Positions 35,495 through 43,150 of a stretch of DNA of 64,000 nt are shown here, in pieces. The DNA lies in contig DWXV01000078.1 in NCBI GenBank assembly GCA_019119025.1, positions 52,771 to 116,770 of the forward strand. The letters are read 5' to 3'. A program made the translations under genes and the position numbers. The first letter of the stretch is position 1. Each line of letters opens with the position of its first letter. Source of the stretch: Candidatus Allofournierella excrementigallinarum (GTDB lineage Bacteria; Bacillota; Clostridia; Oscillospirales; Ruminococcaceae). The notes beneath the pieces were generated by a model. That model was not told the origin of the DNA. It ran no database searches and was given only the letters and a program-made list of their open reading frames with translations.

Positions 35495-36533
35495 AAAACG
35501 ATTCAGTACATTGGTCTGCCCTCTCATTTCCCGGATTTCAAACGTTCAAACAGAAATTTTTTCATGTTCATCGCGCTTTCTATCTGGAAATCCTTTTATG
35601 CAGGCTTTGTAGCTTCACATCGCCTGTATATCAGTTTGGAGCAAACGATGTTACCACATTGGGGTATCCCTCTCTTGGTTTTGATGCAACGTTCGTTTCG
35701 AAAGGCGTTTTATCAGTTTGCCTTGTGGATAAAATCGGGGTCCTGTTTGGCGCCATTGGATCAAAACTTGCTGTCAGCCGCGCCTTTCGATCTTTTGGTG
35801 TTTGAAAACAAAACTCGGAACCTGGTTTCCCGCCGTTTGCTGTTCCATTCCTCAAAGCATGTTCTCACGCGGCCCATCGGCCCCATTGAAAACCTTCCTG
35901 CTTTGCCTTACCTGGACGCTCGCGGCTCGATCTTGCCATTTCGCGCGCTGTTGTATCCGCTTTCGTTCTTCGTACGTTTCAAAAGGGGACGTTCCCTTTC
36001 ATGGTTAGTACATTGGAGTTGAAACCTCCGTGTTTTTGTAGTGTCGTCTTTTTACAGACCCTTCTCACACCGGTGTGTGTATGAGACATCCGCGTTTTCA
36101 CGGCGGACGTTTCAAGGCTGTCTATAATTCGACGTGCAGGCCGCTTTTCATATAGAAAAAACGCCCGCGGGTAATGAGTTTTTAAACGGATGGAAGTTTT
36201 GGAAGTTCGGATGTTTTTTGCGCTTTCTAAGCGCGTCGATCCGTTGTTCACTGCTTCATCTATCTAAAAATTCATGCCGGCAGGTCGTGGGCTCTGTACG
36301 CTATTTGAACGATCATGTGCCAGATAAACCGCTCTTGTCTCTGGTCCTCTTGAAAAGAAAGCATCTTTTGGTGTTGTGAGCGATCTGGATCGTCAGCGGC
36401 AGGACCCACCCTGCCCAAACTGCTTGGGTTCTTCTTTTACCATGATGGCCCTGCGCTCCTTTCCTTCCCGGGGGCCACGTTTCTTCGTTTCCTACCCGCC
36501 GGTTTCTAGACCTTGGTGTTCTCTCCTTGGTGT
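35462..36533 (-). ncRNA. Candidate large structured non-coding RNA, about 1.07 kb
   Basis: About 1.1 kb with no protein gene, clearly less GC-rich than its flanks. On the minus strand it starts at an extended -10 promoter and ends at a canonical terminator with seven T. The RNA is purine-rich and dotted with GAAA-type loops and local hairpins, for example AAAGGG/CCCTTT at 35985-36000, GCGCTT/AAGCGC near 36220-36235, TCCGC/GCGGA near 36090-36110, and CACACCGGTGTG near 36070. No frame on either strand is longer than about 150 codons or carries a good ribosome site. Size and style recall the ornate large RNAs (OLE, ROOL, GOLLD), but I cannot match it to any. Confidence 0.6.
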
Positions 36534-36539
36534 GTCTAT

Positions 36540-36568
36540 ACTATAGCATACCCCAAATCGTTTGTATA
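36540..36568 (-). promoter_or_regulatory. Promoter of the large minus-strand RNA
   Basis: On the minus strand TATACA, 17 bases and TATAGT, with TGC directly before the -10 (an extended -10). The predicted start is near 36533. Confidence 0.55.
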
Positions 36569-36616
36569 TTGACATGATGCATAGACTTATGGTGCAAAAT
36601 TTGTTCGATTGTTGCC

Positions 36617-36645
36617 TTGAAGGAGCCAGGAATTTGTGCTATGAT
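36617..36645 (+). promoter_or_regulatory. Promoter of a very short plus-strand unit
   Basis: TTGAAG, 17 bases and TATGAT, with TGC before the -10. The predicted start near 36652 leaves only about 50 bases before a strong terminator and no gene. It may make a tiny RNA. Confidence 0.5.
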
Positions 36646-36663
36646 GTAAATGTTGGAGTGTAT

Positions 36664-36703
36664 AAAGCGCCGCCTGCTTTTGAAGAGAGCAGGCGGCGCT
36701 TTT
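36664..36703. terminator. Terminator, end of DUF1934 gene and of a short plus-strand RNA
   Basis: AAGCGCCGCCTGCT pairs perfectly with AGCAGGCGGCGCTT around TTTGAAGAG. TTTTT follows on the plus strand; on the minus strand the tail is TTTATA. It ends the ddl-murI-DUF1934 unit and any plus-strand transcript from the promoter at 36617. Confidence 0.85.
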
Positions 36704-36776
36704 TCTGTTGTTCCGGCGCGGTCTCGCTTGGCGGGGGGCGGAGCCCTCTATCTCTATATTACAATATATAGGGCGG

Positions 36777-37217
36777 TCAGGTCAGCGGCCCGGTGCGCTT
36801 GACGCTGATCTTCACCAGGTTGCGGCTGAGGATGGTGTTCTGGTCGGCGTCCAGGGTGTAGCTGAACTCCACCTCGCCCCCCTCGTCGGTGAGGCGGCTG
36901 TGGATCTCGTCCGCCGCCACGCCCAGGGTCATGGCGCCGTAGCCGGTGTCGTAGTGGCACAGATGGCGGATGCCCTTTTCCACCACCAGCTGGCCCGCCG
37001 CCGGGCCAAAGCGGGTCATGGAGACCTTGCTCTCGTCCTTCGCCACCTTCACGGTGGTGGTGCAGCCCTCGTAGCCGGTGGCCTCGGTCTCCTTGTAGCT
37101 GATGAAAAAGCTGCCGCCCCGGCGCACGAAGCTGCCCCGGGTCATCAGCTGCACCGAGCCCGACTCGTCGCCCTGCTCCATGCGCCCGTCGATGCGGATC
37201 AGAAAATCCTCGTTCAT
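36777..37217 (-). CDS. DUF1934 (YwiB-like) beta-barrel protein
   Basis: A 146-residue protein of the DUF1934/YwiB family, a small calycin-like beta barrel of unknown role. It begins MNEDFLIRIDGRMEQGDESGSVQLMTRGSFVRRGGSFFISYKETEATGYEG and ends FSYTLDADQNTILSRNLVKISVKRTG. Length and strand pattern fit the family. It lies 40 bases after murI on the same strand; YwiB-like genes are often near cell-wall or nucleotide genes, but this does not define a function. Confidence 0.85.
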   Translation of the reverse strand: MNEDFLIRIDGRMEQGDESGSVQLMTRGSFVRRGGSFFISYKETEATGYEGCTTTVKVAKDESKVSMTRFGPAAGQLVVEKGIRHLCHYDTGYGAMTLGVAADEIHSRLTDEGGEVEFSYTLDADQNTILSRNLVKISVKRTGPLT

Positions 37218-37257
37218 GGGCTGTTTTCCTCCTTGGATGCGGGGCCCGCGGCCCCGG

Positions 37258-38070
37258 TCAGTAGTTGTCGATGGCCACCCGGGTCACGGGGCCGTCGTTT
37301 GCGCCCACGAACAGCCGGATGAAGGGCTCAAAGCCCGCGGGCTCGTCACTCACATAATACTCCGCGCCGCCCTCGCTGCCCTCGGGGGCCAGCAGGCCCA
37401 GCTCAAAAAGGCGGCGGCGGGCCAGCAGCGCGCCCTCCCGCCCCGCGTCGATGAGGGCCACCCCCGGGCCCATCACCTTGGCGATGGCCGGGGCGATGAG
37501 GGGGTAGTGGGTGCAGCCCAGGATGAGGGTGTCCACCCCTTCCCCGCGCAGCGGCGTGAGGTACTGGGCCGCGATGGCGGCGGTGACGGGGTCGTCCGGG
37601 GCCACATAGCCGTTTTCCACCAGCGGCACGAACATGGGGCAGGCCCTGGCGAACACCTGAAAGCGCCCGCTTGCATTGTGCAGCCGCTGCTCGTAGCTGC
37701 CGCTGCGGATGGTGGCGCTGGTGCCGATGACGCCGATGCGCCCGTTTTTGGTGGCGACGGCCGCCGCGGCGCACGCCGCGTCCACCACGCCGGCAAAGGG
37801 CACGGGCAAAGCGTCGGTGTAGCCGGCGGGCAGGATGCTGCTCACCGTGCCGCAGGCCGCCAGCAGGAACTTGACGTTTTTCGAGAGAAGGAACGCGATG
37901 TCCTGCTTTGCATACTGGAAGATGGTCGACGGGCTGCGGGTGCCGTAGGGCACGCGGCCGGTGTCGCCGAAGTAGACGATCTTCTCCGCCGGCAGAAGCC
38001 GCCGCAGCTGCCGCACCGCCGTGAGGCCGCCCGCGCCGGAGTCGAACACGCCGATGGCACGCTCATCCAT
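37258..38070 (-). CDS. murI: Glutamate racemase
   Basis: A 270-residue enzyme making D-glutamate for peptidoglycan. It has IGVFDSGAGGLTAVRQL, YFGDTGRVPYGTRS, the first catalytic Cys in LLAACGTVSS and the second in LILGCTHYPLI. The usual ACNT around the first Cys reads ACGT here. It starts at MDERAIGV; the ATG lies inside the end of ddl, so the two genes overlap by eight bases and are coupled. Together with ddl it supplies D-amino acids for wall precursors. Confidence 0.95.
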   Translation of the reverse strand: MDERAIGVFDSGAGGLTAVRQLRRLLPAEKIVYFGDTGRVPYGTRSPSTIFQYAKQDIAFLLSKNVKFLLAACGTVSSILPAGYTDALPVPFAGVVDAACAAAAVATKNGRIGVIGTSATIRSGSYEQRLHNASGRFQVFARACPMFVPLVENGYVAPDDPVTAAIAAQYLTPLRGEGVDTLILGCTHYPLIAPAIAKVMGPGVALIDAGREGALLARRRLFELGLLAPEGSEGGAEYYVSDEPAGFEPFIRLFVGANDGPVTRVAIDNY

Positions 38071-39139
38071 GGCTGGCCTCCGCGCGCGCCAGCGCCAGTT
38101 CCACCAGTTCATCCAGCAGCGCGCCCAGGGGCTTGCCCGCCGCCTCCATCAGCTTGGGGTACATGCTGATGGAGGTGAAGCCGGGCATGGTGTTGATCTC
38201 GTTGATGAGCACGTTGCCGTCCTGTTCCACAAAGAAGTCGCACCGTGCCAGGCCCTGGCAGCCCAAAGCGGCGTATGCCTTTTCCGCCAGAGAGCGCACC
38301 TCGTCCAGCTTCTCCTCCGGCAGGCGGGCGGGGATAAGGGTGCGGCTGGCGCCCAGCACGTACTTGTCGTCGTAGGTATAAAACTCCTCGCTGGCCAGGA
38401 TCTCGCCGGGGCGGGTGCTCACGGCGCAGCGGTTGCCGATCACAGCGCACTCCACCTCCTGGCCTTTCACAAAGCGCTCAAAGACCACCTTGTCGTCCTC
38501 GGCCAGGGCGGTGGCCACCGCGGCTTTCAGGGCCGCGCGGTCCTCCGCCTTGCTGATGCCCACGCTGCTGCCCGCGTTGGCGGGTTTCACGAAGATGGGC
38601 CAGCCCAGCTTCTTTTCCAGCCGGTCGGCCAGCGCGTCGAAGTCGTCGCAGCCGGCCCGGTCGGCCCAGTCCCAGCGGCAGTGAGGCACGCCCGCCGCGT
38701 CGAACAGGATGTTGGCCACCGCCTTGTCCATGCAGGCGGCGCTGGCCAGCACGCCGCAGCCCACGTAGGGGATGCCAGCCAGCTCGAGCAGGCCCTGGAT
38801 GGTGCCATCCTCGCCGTTTTTGCCGTGGAGCACCGGGATGGCCGCGTCCAGCCGCACCGTGCGCACGCCGCCCTCTTCAAAGAGCAGCATGCCGTGGCAG
38901 CCCCGGTCCGGGCTGATGAGGCAGGGGATGTTTCCCGGGCAGGCAAGCCACTGGTCCCCGGGCATCTTGCCGGAAGGGCCGGGATAGTAAAACCAGCGGC
39001 CGTCCCTGGTGATGCCGATCTTGTATACATCGTAGCGGGCTTCGTCCAGGCCGTCGGCAAAGGTCTTTGCCGACATGCAGCTCACATCGTGCTCGCTGGA
39101 AACGCCGCCGAACAGCAGCGCGACAGTCAGTTTTTTCAT
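38063..39139 (-). CDS. ddl: D-alanine--D-alanine ligase
   Basis: A 358-residue ATP-grasp enzyme joining two D-alanines for the peptidoglycan stem. It has LFGGVSSEHDVSCMSA at the N-terminus, VLHGKNGEDGTIQGLLELAGIPYVGCGV, the ATP-grasp core FVKPANAGSSVGISK, and RCDFFVEQDGNVLINEINTMPGFTSISMYPKLM. The start is MKKLTVALLFGG with AAGGAT upstream; the frame continues 43 codons further but has no ribosome site. It heads the ddl-murI-DUF1934 unit. Confidence 0.96.
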   Translation of the reverse strand: MKKLTVALLFGGVSSEHDVSCMSAKTFADGLDEARYDVYKIGITRDGRWFYYPGPSGKMPGDQWLACPGNIPCLISPDRGCHGMLLFEEGGVRTVRLDAAIPVLHGKNGEDGTIQGLLELAGIPYVGCGVLASAACMDKAVANILFDAAGVPHCRWDWADRAGCDDFDALADRLEKKLGWPIFVKPANAGSSVGISKAEDRAALKAAVATALAEDDKVVFERFVKGQEVECAVIGNRCAVSTRPGEILASEEFYTYDDKYVLGASRTLIPARLPEEKLDEVRSLAEKAYAALGCQGLARCDFFVEQDGNVLINEINTMPGFTSISMYPKLMEAAGKPLGALLDELVELALARAEASHG

Positions 39140-39286
39140 CGTTTTTATCCTTCTCTCTTCGGGCAAAGTGGGCCCCTTTGGGGCATATGCCCATAAGTAT
39201 TCTAATAATACCATAAAAATGCCCGGCGCGCTACTGCCCGCGCGTGCCCCGCCGCCGCTTTTTCGCATTTCAGGGAGATTTTTCTC

Positions 39287-39315
39287 TTGACGGGCCGCCC
39301 CGGGTGTGATATGAT
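39287..39315 (+). promoter_or_regulatory. Promoter of rpmG-secE-nusG-rplK-rplA
   Basis: TTGACG, 17 bases and TATGAT, about 105 bases upstream of rpmG. The long untranslated leader has no clear terminator. Confidence 0.8.
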
Positions 39316-39421
39316 GGTATCACCTCTTTTGCAGGTTTATTTTTTTGTGCCCATTTTTCGGGTGCGGCCTGCAACTGTCAGGGAGGCTAAACAAACCGTT
39401 AATTGGAGGTGCCGAAGACAA

Positions 39422-39571
39422 ATGCGAGTGAAAATCACCCTTGCCTGCACGGAGTGCAAACAGCGCAACTACAACACCAAGAAGAACAAGAAGAACAGCC
39501 CCGACCGCCTCGAGATGAAGAAGTATTGCCGTTTCTGCAGAAAGCATACTGTCCATCGCGAGACCAAGTAA
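39422..39571 (+). CDS. rpmG: 50S ribosomal protein L33, zinc-binding form
   Basis: A 49-residue ribosomal protein. CTECKQR and CRFCRKH supply the four zinc-binding cysteines, so this is the C+ form that depends on zinc. The order rpmG-secE-nusG is the standard Firmicutes arrangement. GGAGGTGCC lies upstream of the ATG. Confidence 0.97.
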   Translation: MRVKITLACTECKQRNYNTKKNKKNSPDRLEMKKYCRFCRKHTVHRETK

Positions 39572-39586
39572 GAAAGGCGGAGCATC

Positions 39587-39838
39587 ATGGCTGAGACTAG
39601 CAGCAAGAAACCCGGTTTCTTCTCGAAGGTCAAGAACTGGTTCAAGGGCATCGGCAAATTCTTCCGCGACACCGCGAGCGAGATGAAGAAAGTCGTGTGG
39701 CCCAGCAAGAAGCAGATCATCAACAACACCATCGTGGTCATCGTGGTGGTCATCATCGCCGCCGTCGTGGTGCTGGCGCTGGACCTGCTCTTCGGCTTTG
39801 GCCGCGACGGCCTGCTGGCGCTGGCCCGGAGCCTGTAA
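39587..39838 (+). CDS. secE: Preprotein translocase subunit SecE
   Basis: An 83-residue single-span protein of the SecYEG channel. It has the conserved amphipathic helix FFRDTASEMKKVVWPSKKQIINNT followed by one hydrophobic helix (IVVIVVVIIAAVVVLALDLLF). The basic N-terminal extension (about 25 residues) is common in Firmicutes. It starts after AAAGGCGG, 15 bases downstream of rpmG. Confidence 0.96.
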   Translation: MAETSSKKPGFFSKVKNWFKGIGKFFRDTASEMKKVVWPSKKQIINNTIVVIVVVIIAAVVVLALDLLFGFGRDGLLALARSL

Positions 39839-39871
39839 CACGCAAGCACAAAACGAGGGGAGCGAACACGA

Positions 39872-40393
39872 ATGGCAGAACAGGCACTGTGGTATGTGGT
39901 GCACACCTATTCCGGCTACGAAAACAAAGTGGCCACCAACCTTGAGACCATCGTGGAAAACCGCCGCCTGCAGGACCTCATCCAGGAGGTCAAAGTGCCG
40001 GTGGAGATGGTTCCCGAGCTGAAGGACGGCAAGGAACGCCTGGTGGAGCGCAAACTGTTCCCCGGCTATGTTCTGGTGAAGATGGTCATGACCGACGAGA
40101 GCTGGTACATCGTGCGCAACTGCCGCGGCGTGACCGGGTTTGTCGGCCCCTCGTCCAAGCCTGAACCCCTGAGCGACGAGGAAGCGGAGAAGCTGGGCAT
40201 GAACGCCAAGGCCGAGCTCACGCTGGACTATGCGGTGGGCGACAACGTCCAGATCACCGGGGGCCCCCTGGAGGGCTTCGTGGGCGTGGTGGACGAGATC
40301 GACCTGCAGGCCCAGAAGGTGAAGGTGAAGGTCTCCATGTTCGGGCGCGAGACCCCCGCCGAGCTGGAACTGGGCCAGGCGAAACCCCTGTAA
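39872..40393 (+). CDS. nusG: Transcription termination/antitermination protein NusG
   Basis: A 173-residue factor binding RNA polymerase. It has an N-terminal NGN domain (ALWYVVHTYSGYENKVATNLETIVENRRL through LVERKLFPGYVLVKMVMTDESWYIVRNCRGVTGFVG) and a C-terminal KOW domain (YAVGDNVQITGGPLEGFVGVVDEIDLQAQKVKVKVSMFGRETPAELELGQ). Length and motifs are normal. GAGGGGAGC lies upstream of the ATG. It is 33 bases after secE. Confidence 0.97.
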   Translation: MAEQALWYVVHTYSGYENKVATNLETIVENRRLQDLIQEVKVPVEMVPELKDGKERLVERKLFPGYVLVKMVMTDESWYIVRNCRGVTGFVGPSSKPEPLSDEEAEKLGMNAKAELTLDYAVGDNVQITGGPLEGFVGVVDEIDLQAQKVKVKVSMFGRETPAELELGQAKPL

Positions 40394-40536
40394 CAACGAA
40401 CGTGCCCGCAAGGCGGGCAAACCATCGGTAAGAGCCGCCAGGCGCGGTTTTTATAGGGCGCGGCATTCCCCGCGCCCGTGGGAGGGCCGAGGCTTTCGGC
40501 CCGCTATCTTACCACAAATTTTGGAGGTGCATTAAA
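40394..40536 (+). promoter_or_regulatory. nusG-rplK intergenic leader with hairpins
   Basis: A 143-base region with two clear hairpins: GGGCGCGG with CCCCGCGCCC near 40455-40476, and GGGCCGA with TCGGCCC near 40484-40501. Neither has a T tail, so readthrough from nusG is expected. L1 feeds back on the rplK-rplA mRNA in other bacteria; a hairpin here could be its site, but I cannot match the motif. Confidence 0.4.
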
Positions 40537-40962
40537 ATGGCGCAAAAAGTAACTGGTTACATCAAGTTGCAGATCCCGGCCGGCAAAGCGACTCCGGCCC
40601 CCCCTGTCGGCCCCGCGCTTGGCCAGCACGGCGTGAACATCATGGCGTTCACCAAGGAATTCAACGAGCGCACCCAGAAGGACATGGGTTACATCATCCC
40701 GGTGGTCATCACCGTGTATGCCGACCGTTCCTTCAGCTTTATCACCAAGACCCCTCCGGCTCCGGTCCTGATCAAGAAGGCCTGCGGCATCGAGAGCGGT
40801 TCCGGCGTTCCCAACAAGACCAAGGTGGCCACCATCACCAAGGCCCAGCTGGAAGAGATCGCCAAGACCAAGATGCCCGACCTGAACGCCGCCAACCTGG
40901 AGAGCGCGATCAGCATGATCGCCGGCACCTGCCGCAGCATGGGCGTCACCGTCACCGAGTGA
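40537..40962 (+). CDS. rplK: 50S ribosomal protein L11
   Basis: A 141-residue protein of the ribosomal stalk base. It has [39 protein letters not shown], the proline-rich N-terminal domain that binds thiostrepton, and the C-terminal RNA-binding domain ([14 protein letters not shown] through [17 protein letters not shown]). TTGGAGGTGC precedes the ATG. It lies 62 bases before rplA. Confidence 0.98.
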   Translation: MAQKVTGYIKLQIPAGKATPAPPVGPALGQHGVNIMAFTKEFNERTQKDMGYIIPVVITVYADRSFSFITKTPPAPVLIKKACGIESGSGVPNKTKVATITKAQLEEIAKTKMPDLNAANLESAISMIAGTCRSMGVTVTE

Positions 40963-41024
40963 AGAGTCCCGGCTGAATTCGTGGGAGGAAATTGATCCGA
41001 TAGACCACACAGGAGGATAAAGTT

Positions 41025-41720
<696 letters not shown>

Positions 41721-41741
41721 GCTTAAAACCCGCTGCAAAGT

Positions 41742-41770
41742 GCCGGGGCACTCTCGCCCCGGCCTTTTTC
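41742..41770 (+). terminator. Terminator after rplA
   Basis: GCCGGGGC pairs perfectly with GCCCCGGC around ACTCTC, followed by CTTTTTC. Confidence 0.88.
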
Positions 41771-41798
41771 GGGCGTTGTGGTTTTTTCAAAAATAAGC

Positions 41799-41826
41799 TT
41801 GACAACGCCCCGCCTCATGGTATAAT
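41799..41826 (+). promoter_or_regulatory. Promoter of rplJ-rplL
   Basis: TTGACA, 16 bases and TATAAT: a near-consensus sigma-A promoter in front of the L10 leader. Confidence 0.9.
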
Positions 41827-41832
41827 AATAAT

Positions 41833-41966
41833 GCTGTTTTTAAGACAGCAGGTGCTCAATGCATAGCGTAAAGGGCTTTCGCCCGCCTGCCGAGAAACGC
41901 GCATAACACTGTGACTGTGCATGTTTATGCCCTTTTCTCGCCATGGCGGGAAAAGGGCTTTTTTAT
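41833..41966 (+). promoter_or_regulatory. Ribosomal protein L10 leader with attenuator
   Basis: The region between the rplJ promoter and its start has the usual L10-leader layout: a kink-turn-like segment (GTGCTCAATGCATAGCG and GCCGAGAAACGCG), then GCCCTTTTCTCGCC pairing with GGCGGGAAAAGGGC, followed by TTTTTT. L10(L12)4 binds such leaders to shut down its own operon. The terminator hairpin spans 41929-41966. I identify it from layout and remembered consensus. Confidence 0.8.
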
Positions 41967-42010
41967 CGCGAACGAAAGAATGTTATCGCTTGAAACGAGG
42001 TGAAACCGAA

Positions 42011-42520
42011 ATGCCCAGTGAGAAGATTTTGACTGCCAAGCAGGCCTATGTTGCCGAGCTGAAAGAGAAGATCGCCAATTCCGTCGCCGGCGTGGTCGTG
42101 GACTACAAAGGCATCAACGTGGCCGACGACACCAAGCTGCGCAAGGAGCTGCGCGAGGCCGGCGTGGAGTACTTCGTCGTGAAGAACACCATGCTGCGCC
42201 TTGCCATCAGCGGCACCGAGCTGGAAGGCATGAACGAGGTGCTGGAAGGCACCACCGCCCTGGCCATCGCCAAGGAGGACCGCATCGCCGCCGCCCGCAT
42301 CCTGTGCAAGTATGCCGACGCTTCCAAGGACAAGTTCAACGTCAAGGCCGGCTATATGGACGGCAAGCTGATGGAGAAGGCCTCCGTGGAGGAGATCGCA
42401 AAGCTGCCCGGCCTGGAAGGCATGCTCTCCATGTTCGCCGGCGCCCTCACCAGCACCCTCAGCGGTCTGGCCGTGGCCATGCAGGCTTATGTGGACAAGA
42501 GCGAGGAACCCGCCGCCTGA
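42011..42520 (+). CDS. rplJ: 50S ribosomal protein L10
   Basis: A 169-residue protein that anchors the L7/L12 stalk. It begins MPSEKILTAKQAYVAELKEKIANSVAGVVVDYKGI and has YFVVKNTMLRLAIS and the C-terminal helices (KLPGLEGMLSMFAGALTSTLSGLAVAMQAYVDK) that hold L7/L12. GAGGTG lies eight bases upstream of the ATG. It is regulated by its own leader. Confidence 0.97.
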   Translation: MPSEKILTAKQAYVAELKEKIANSVAGVVVDYKGINVADDTKLRKELREAGVEYFVVKNTMLRLAISGTELEGMNEVLEGTTALAIAKEDRIAAARILCKYADASKDKFNVKAGYMDGKLMEKASVEEIAKLPGLEGMLSMFAGALTSTLSGLAVAMQAYVDKSEEPAA

Positions 42521-42602
42521 TCGTTTCGCGGCGCAACACAGGGCCCCGAGCGCCTGAGGCGCGGCCCGCAACAAAAAGTAAACTACATTGGAGGTAAACA
42601 CA

Positions 42603-42974
42603 ATGGCTTCTGAGAAAATCACCAAGATCATTGACGCTGTCAAAGAGCTGAGCGTTCTGGAGCTGAAAGAGCTCATCGACACCTACTGCGAGGAGTTCGG
42701 CGTTTCCGCCGTGGCCGCTGCCGCTCCCGCTGCCGCCGCCGCTGCTCCCGCCGCCGAGGAGAAGACCGAGTTCGACGTTGTGCTGGCCGAGGTCGGCGCC
42801 AACAAGATGGCCGTTATCAAGACCGTGAAGGAGATCACCGGCCTGGGCCTGAAGGAGGCGAAGGACCTGGTGGACAACGCTCCCAAGACCCTGAAGGAGG
42901 CCGCTTCCAAGGCCGACGCCGACGAGATGAAGAAGAAGCTGGAAGACGCTGGCGCCAAGGTGGAGCTGAAGTAA
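42603..42974 (+). CDS. rplL: 50S ribosomal protein L7/L12
   Basis: A 123-residue stalk protein that recruits translation factors. An N-terminal dimerisation helix ([30 protein letters not shown]), an Ala-rich hinge (about 36-52), and a C-terminal factor-binding domain ([45 protein letters not shown]) are visible. GGAGGT precedes the ATG. It is 82 bases after rplJ and ends with a strong terminator. Confidence 0.98.
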   Translation: MASEKITKIIDAVKELSVLELKELIDTYCEEFGVSAVAAAAPAAAAAAPAAEEKTEFDVVLAEVGANKMAVIKTVKEITGLGLKEAKDLVDNAPKTLKEAASKADADEMKKKLEDAGAKVELK

Positions 42975-43002
42975 GTTCTTTCCTTCCTTTGAGCATCTGC
43001 AA

Positions 43003-43040
43003 AAACCGCCGTACCCACCTGGGTGCGGCGGTTTTTGCGC
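43003..43040 (+). terminator. Terminator after rplL
   Basis: AAAAACCGCCG and CGGCGGTTTTT flank ACCC and GGGT arms (one mismatch), forming a long stem with TTTTT at its end. Confidence 0.9.
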
Positions 43041-43085
43041 AGGGGCGGGGCAAAGCCGGCCTTTTCCCGGAAACGCCCGATCCCC

Positions 43086-43113
43086 TTGAAAGCGGGCGCA
43101 GAAATGCTATAAT
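43086..43113 (+). promoter_or_regulatory. Promoter of the GH13 gene
   Basis: TTGAAA, 16 bases and TATAAT with TGC before the -10, about 38 bases upstream of the ATG. Confidence 0.8.
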
Positions 43114-43150
43114 GAGGCCGTGAAAAACCATCTGCAAGGGAGGAACAGCC

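Noticed and set aside
35564..36022. A 152-codon plus-strand frame in the low-GC region
   Set aside because: No ribosome site, no recognisable family, and the region is better explained by a minus-strand RNA with promoter and terminator.
35462..36533. Group II intron or tmRNA/RNase P as the identity of the large RNA
   Set aside because: No GUGYG 5' end, domain V-like hairpin or reverse transcriptase is seen, and it is too long for tmRNA or RNase P with none of their conserved motifs.
36569..36574. A perfect TTGACA on the plus strand
   Set aside because: No -10-like hexamer lies 15-19 bases downstream (GTGCAA region), so it is not counted as a promoter.
40455..40501. Terminator between nusG and rplK
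   Set aside because: The two hairpins lack T runs, so readthrough is expected; listed only as a leader with hairpins.
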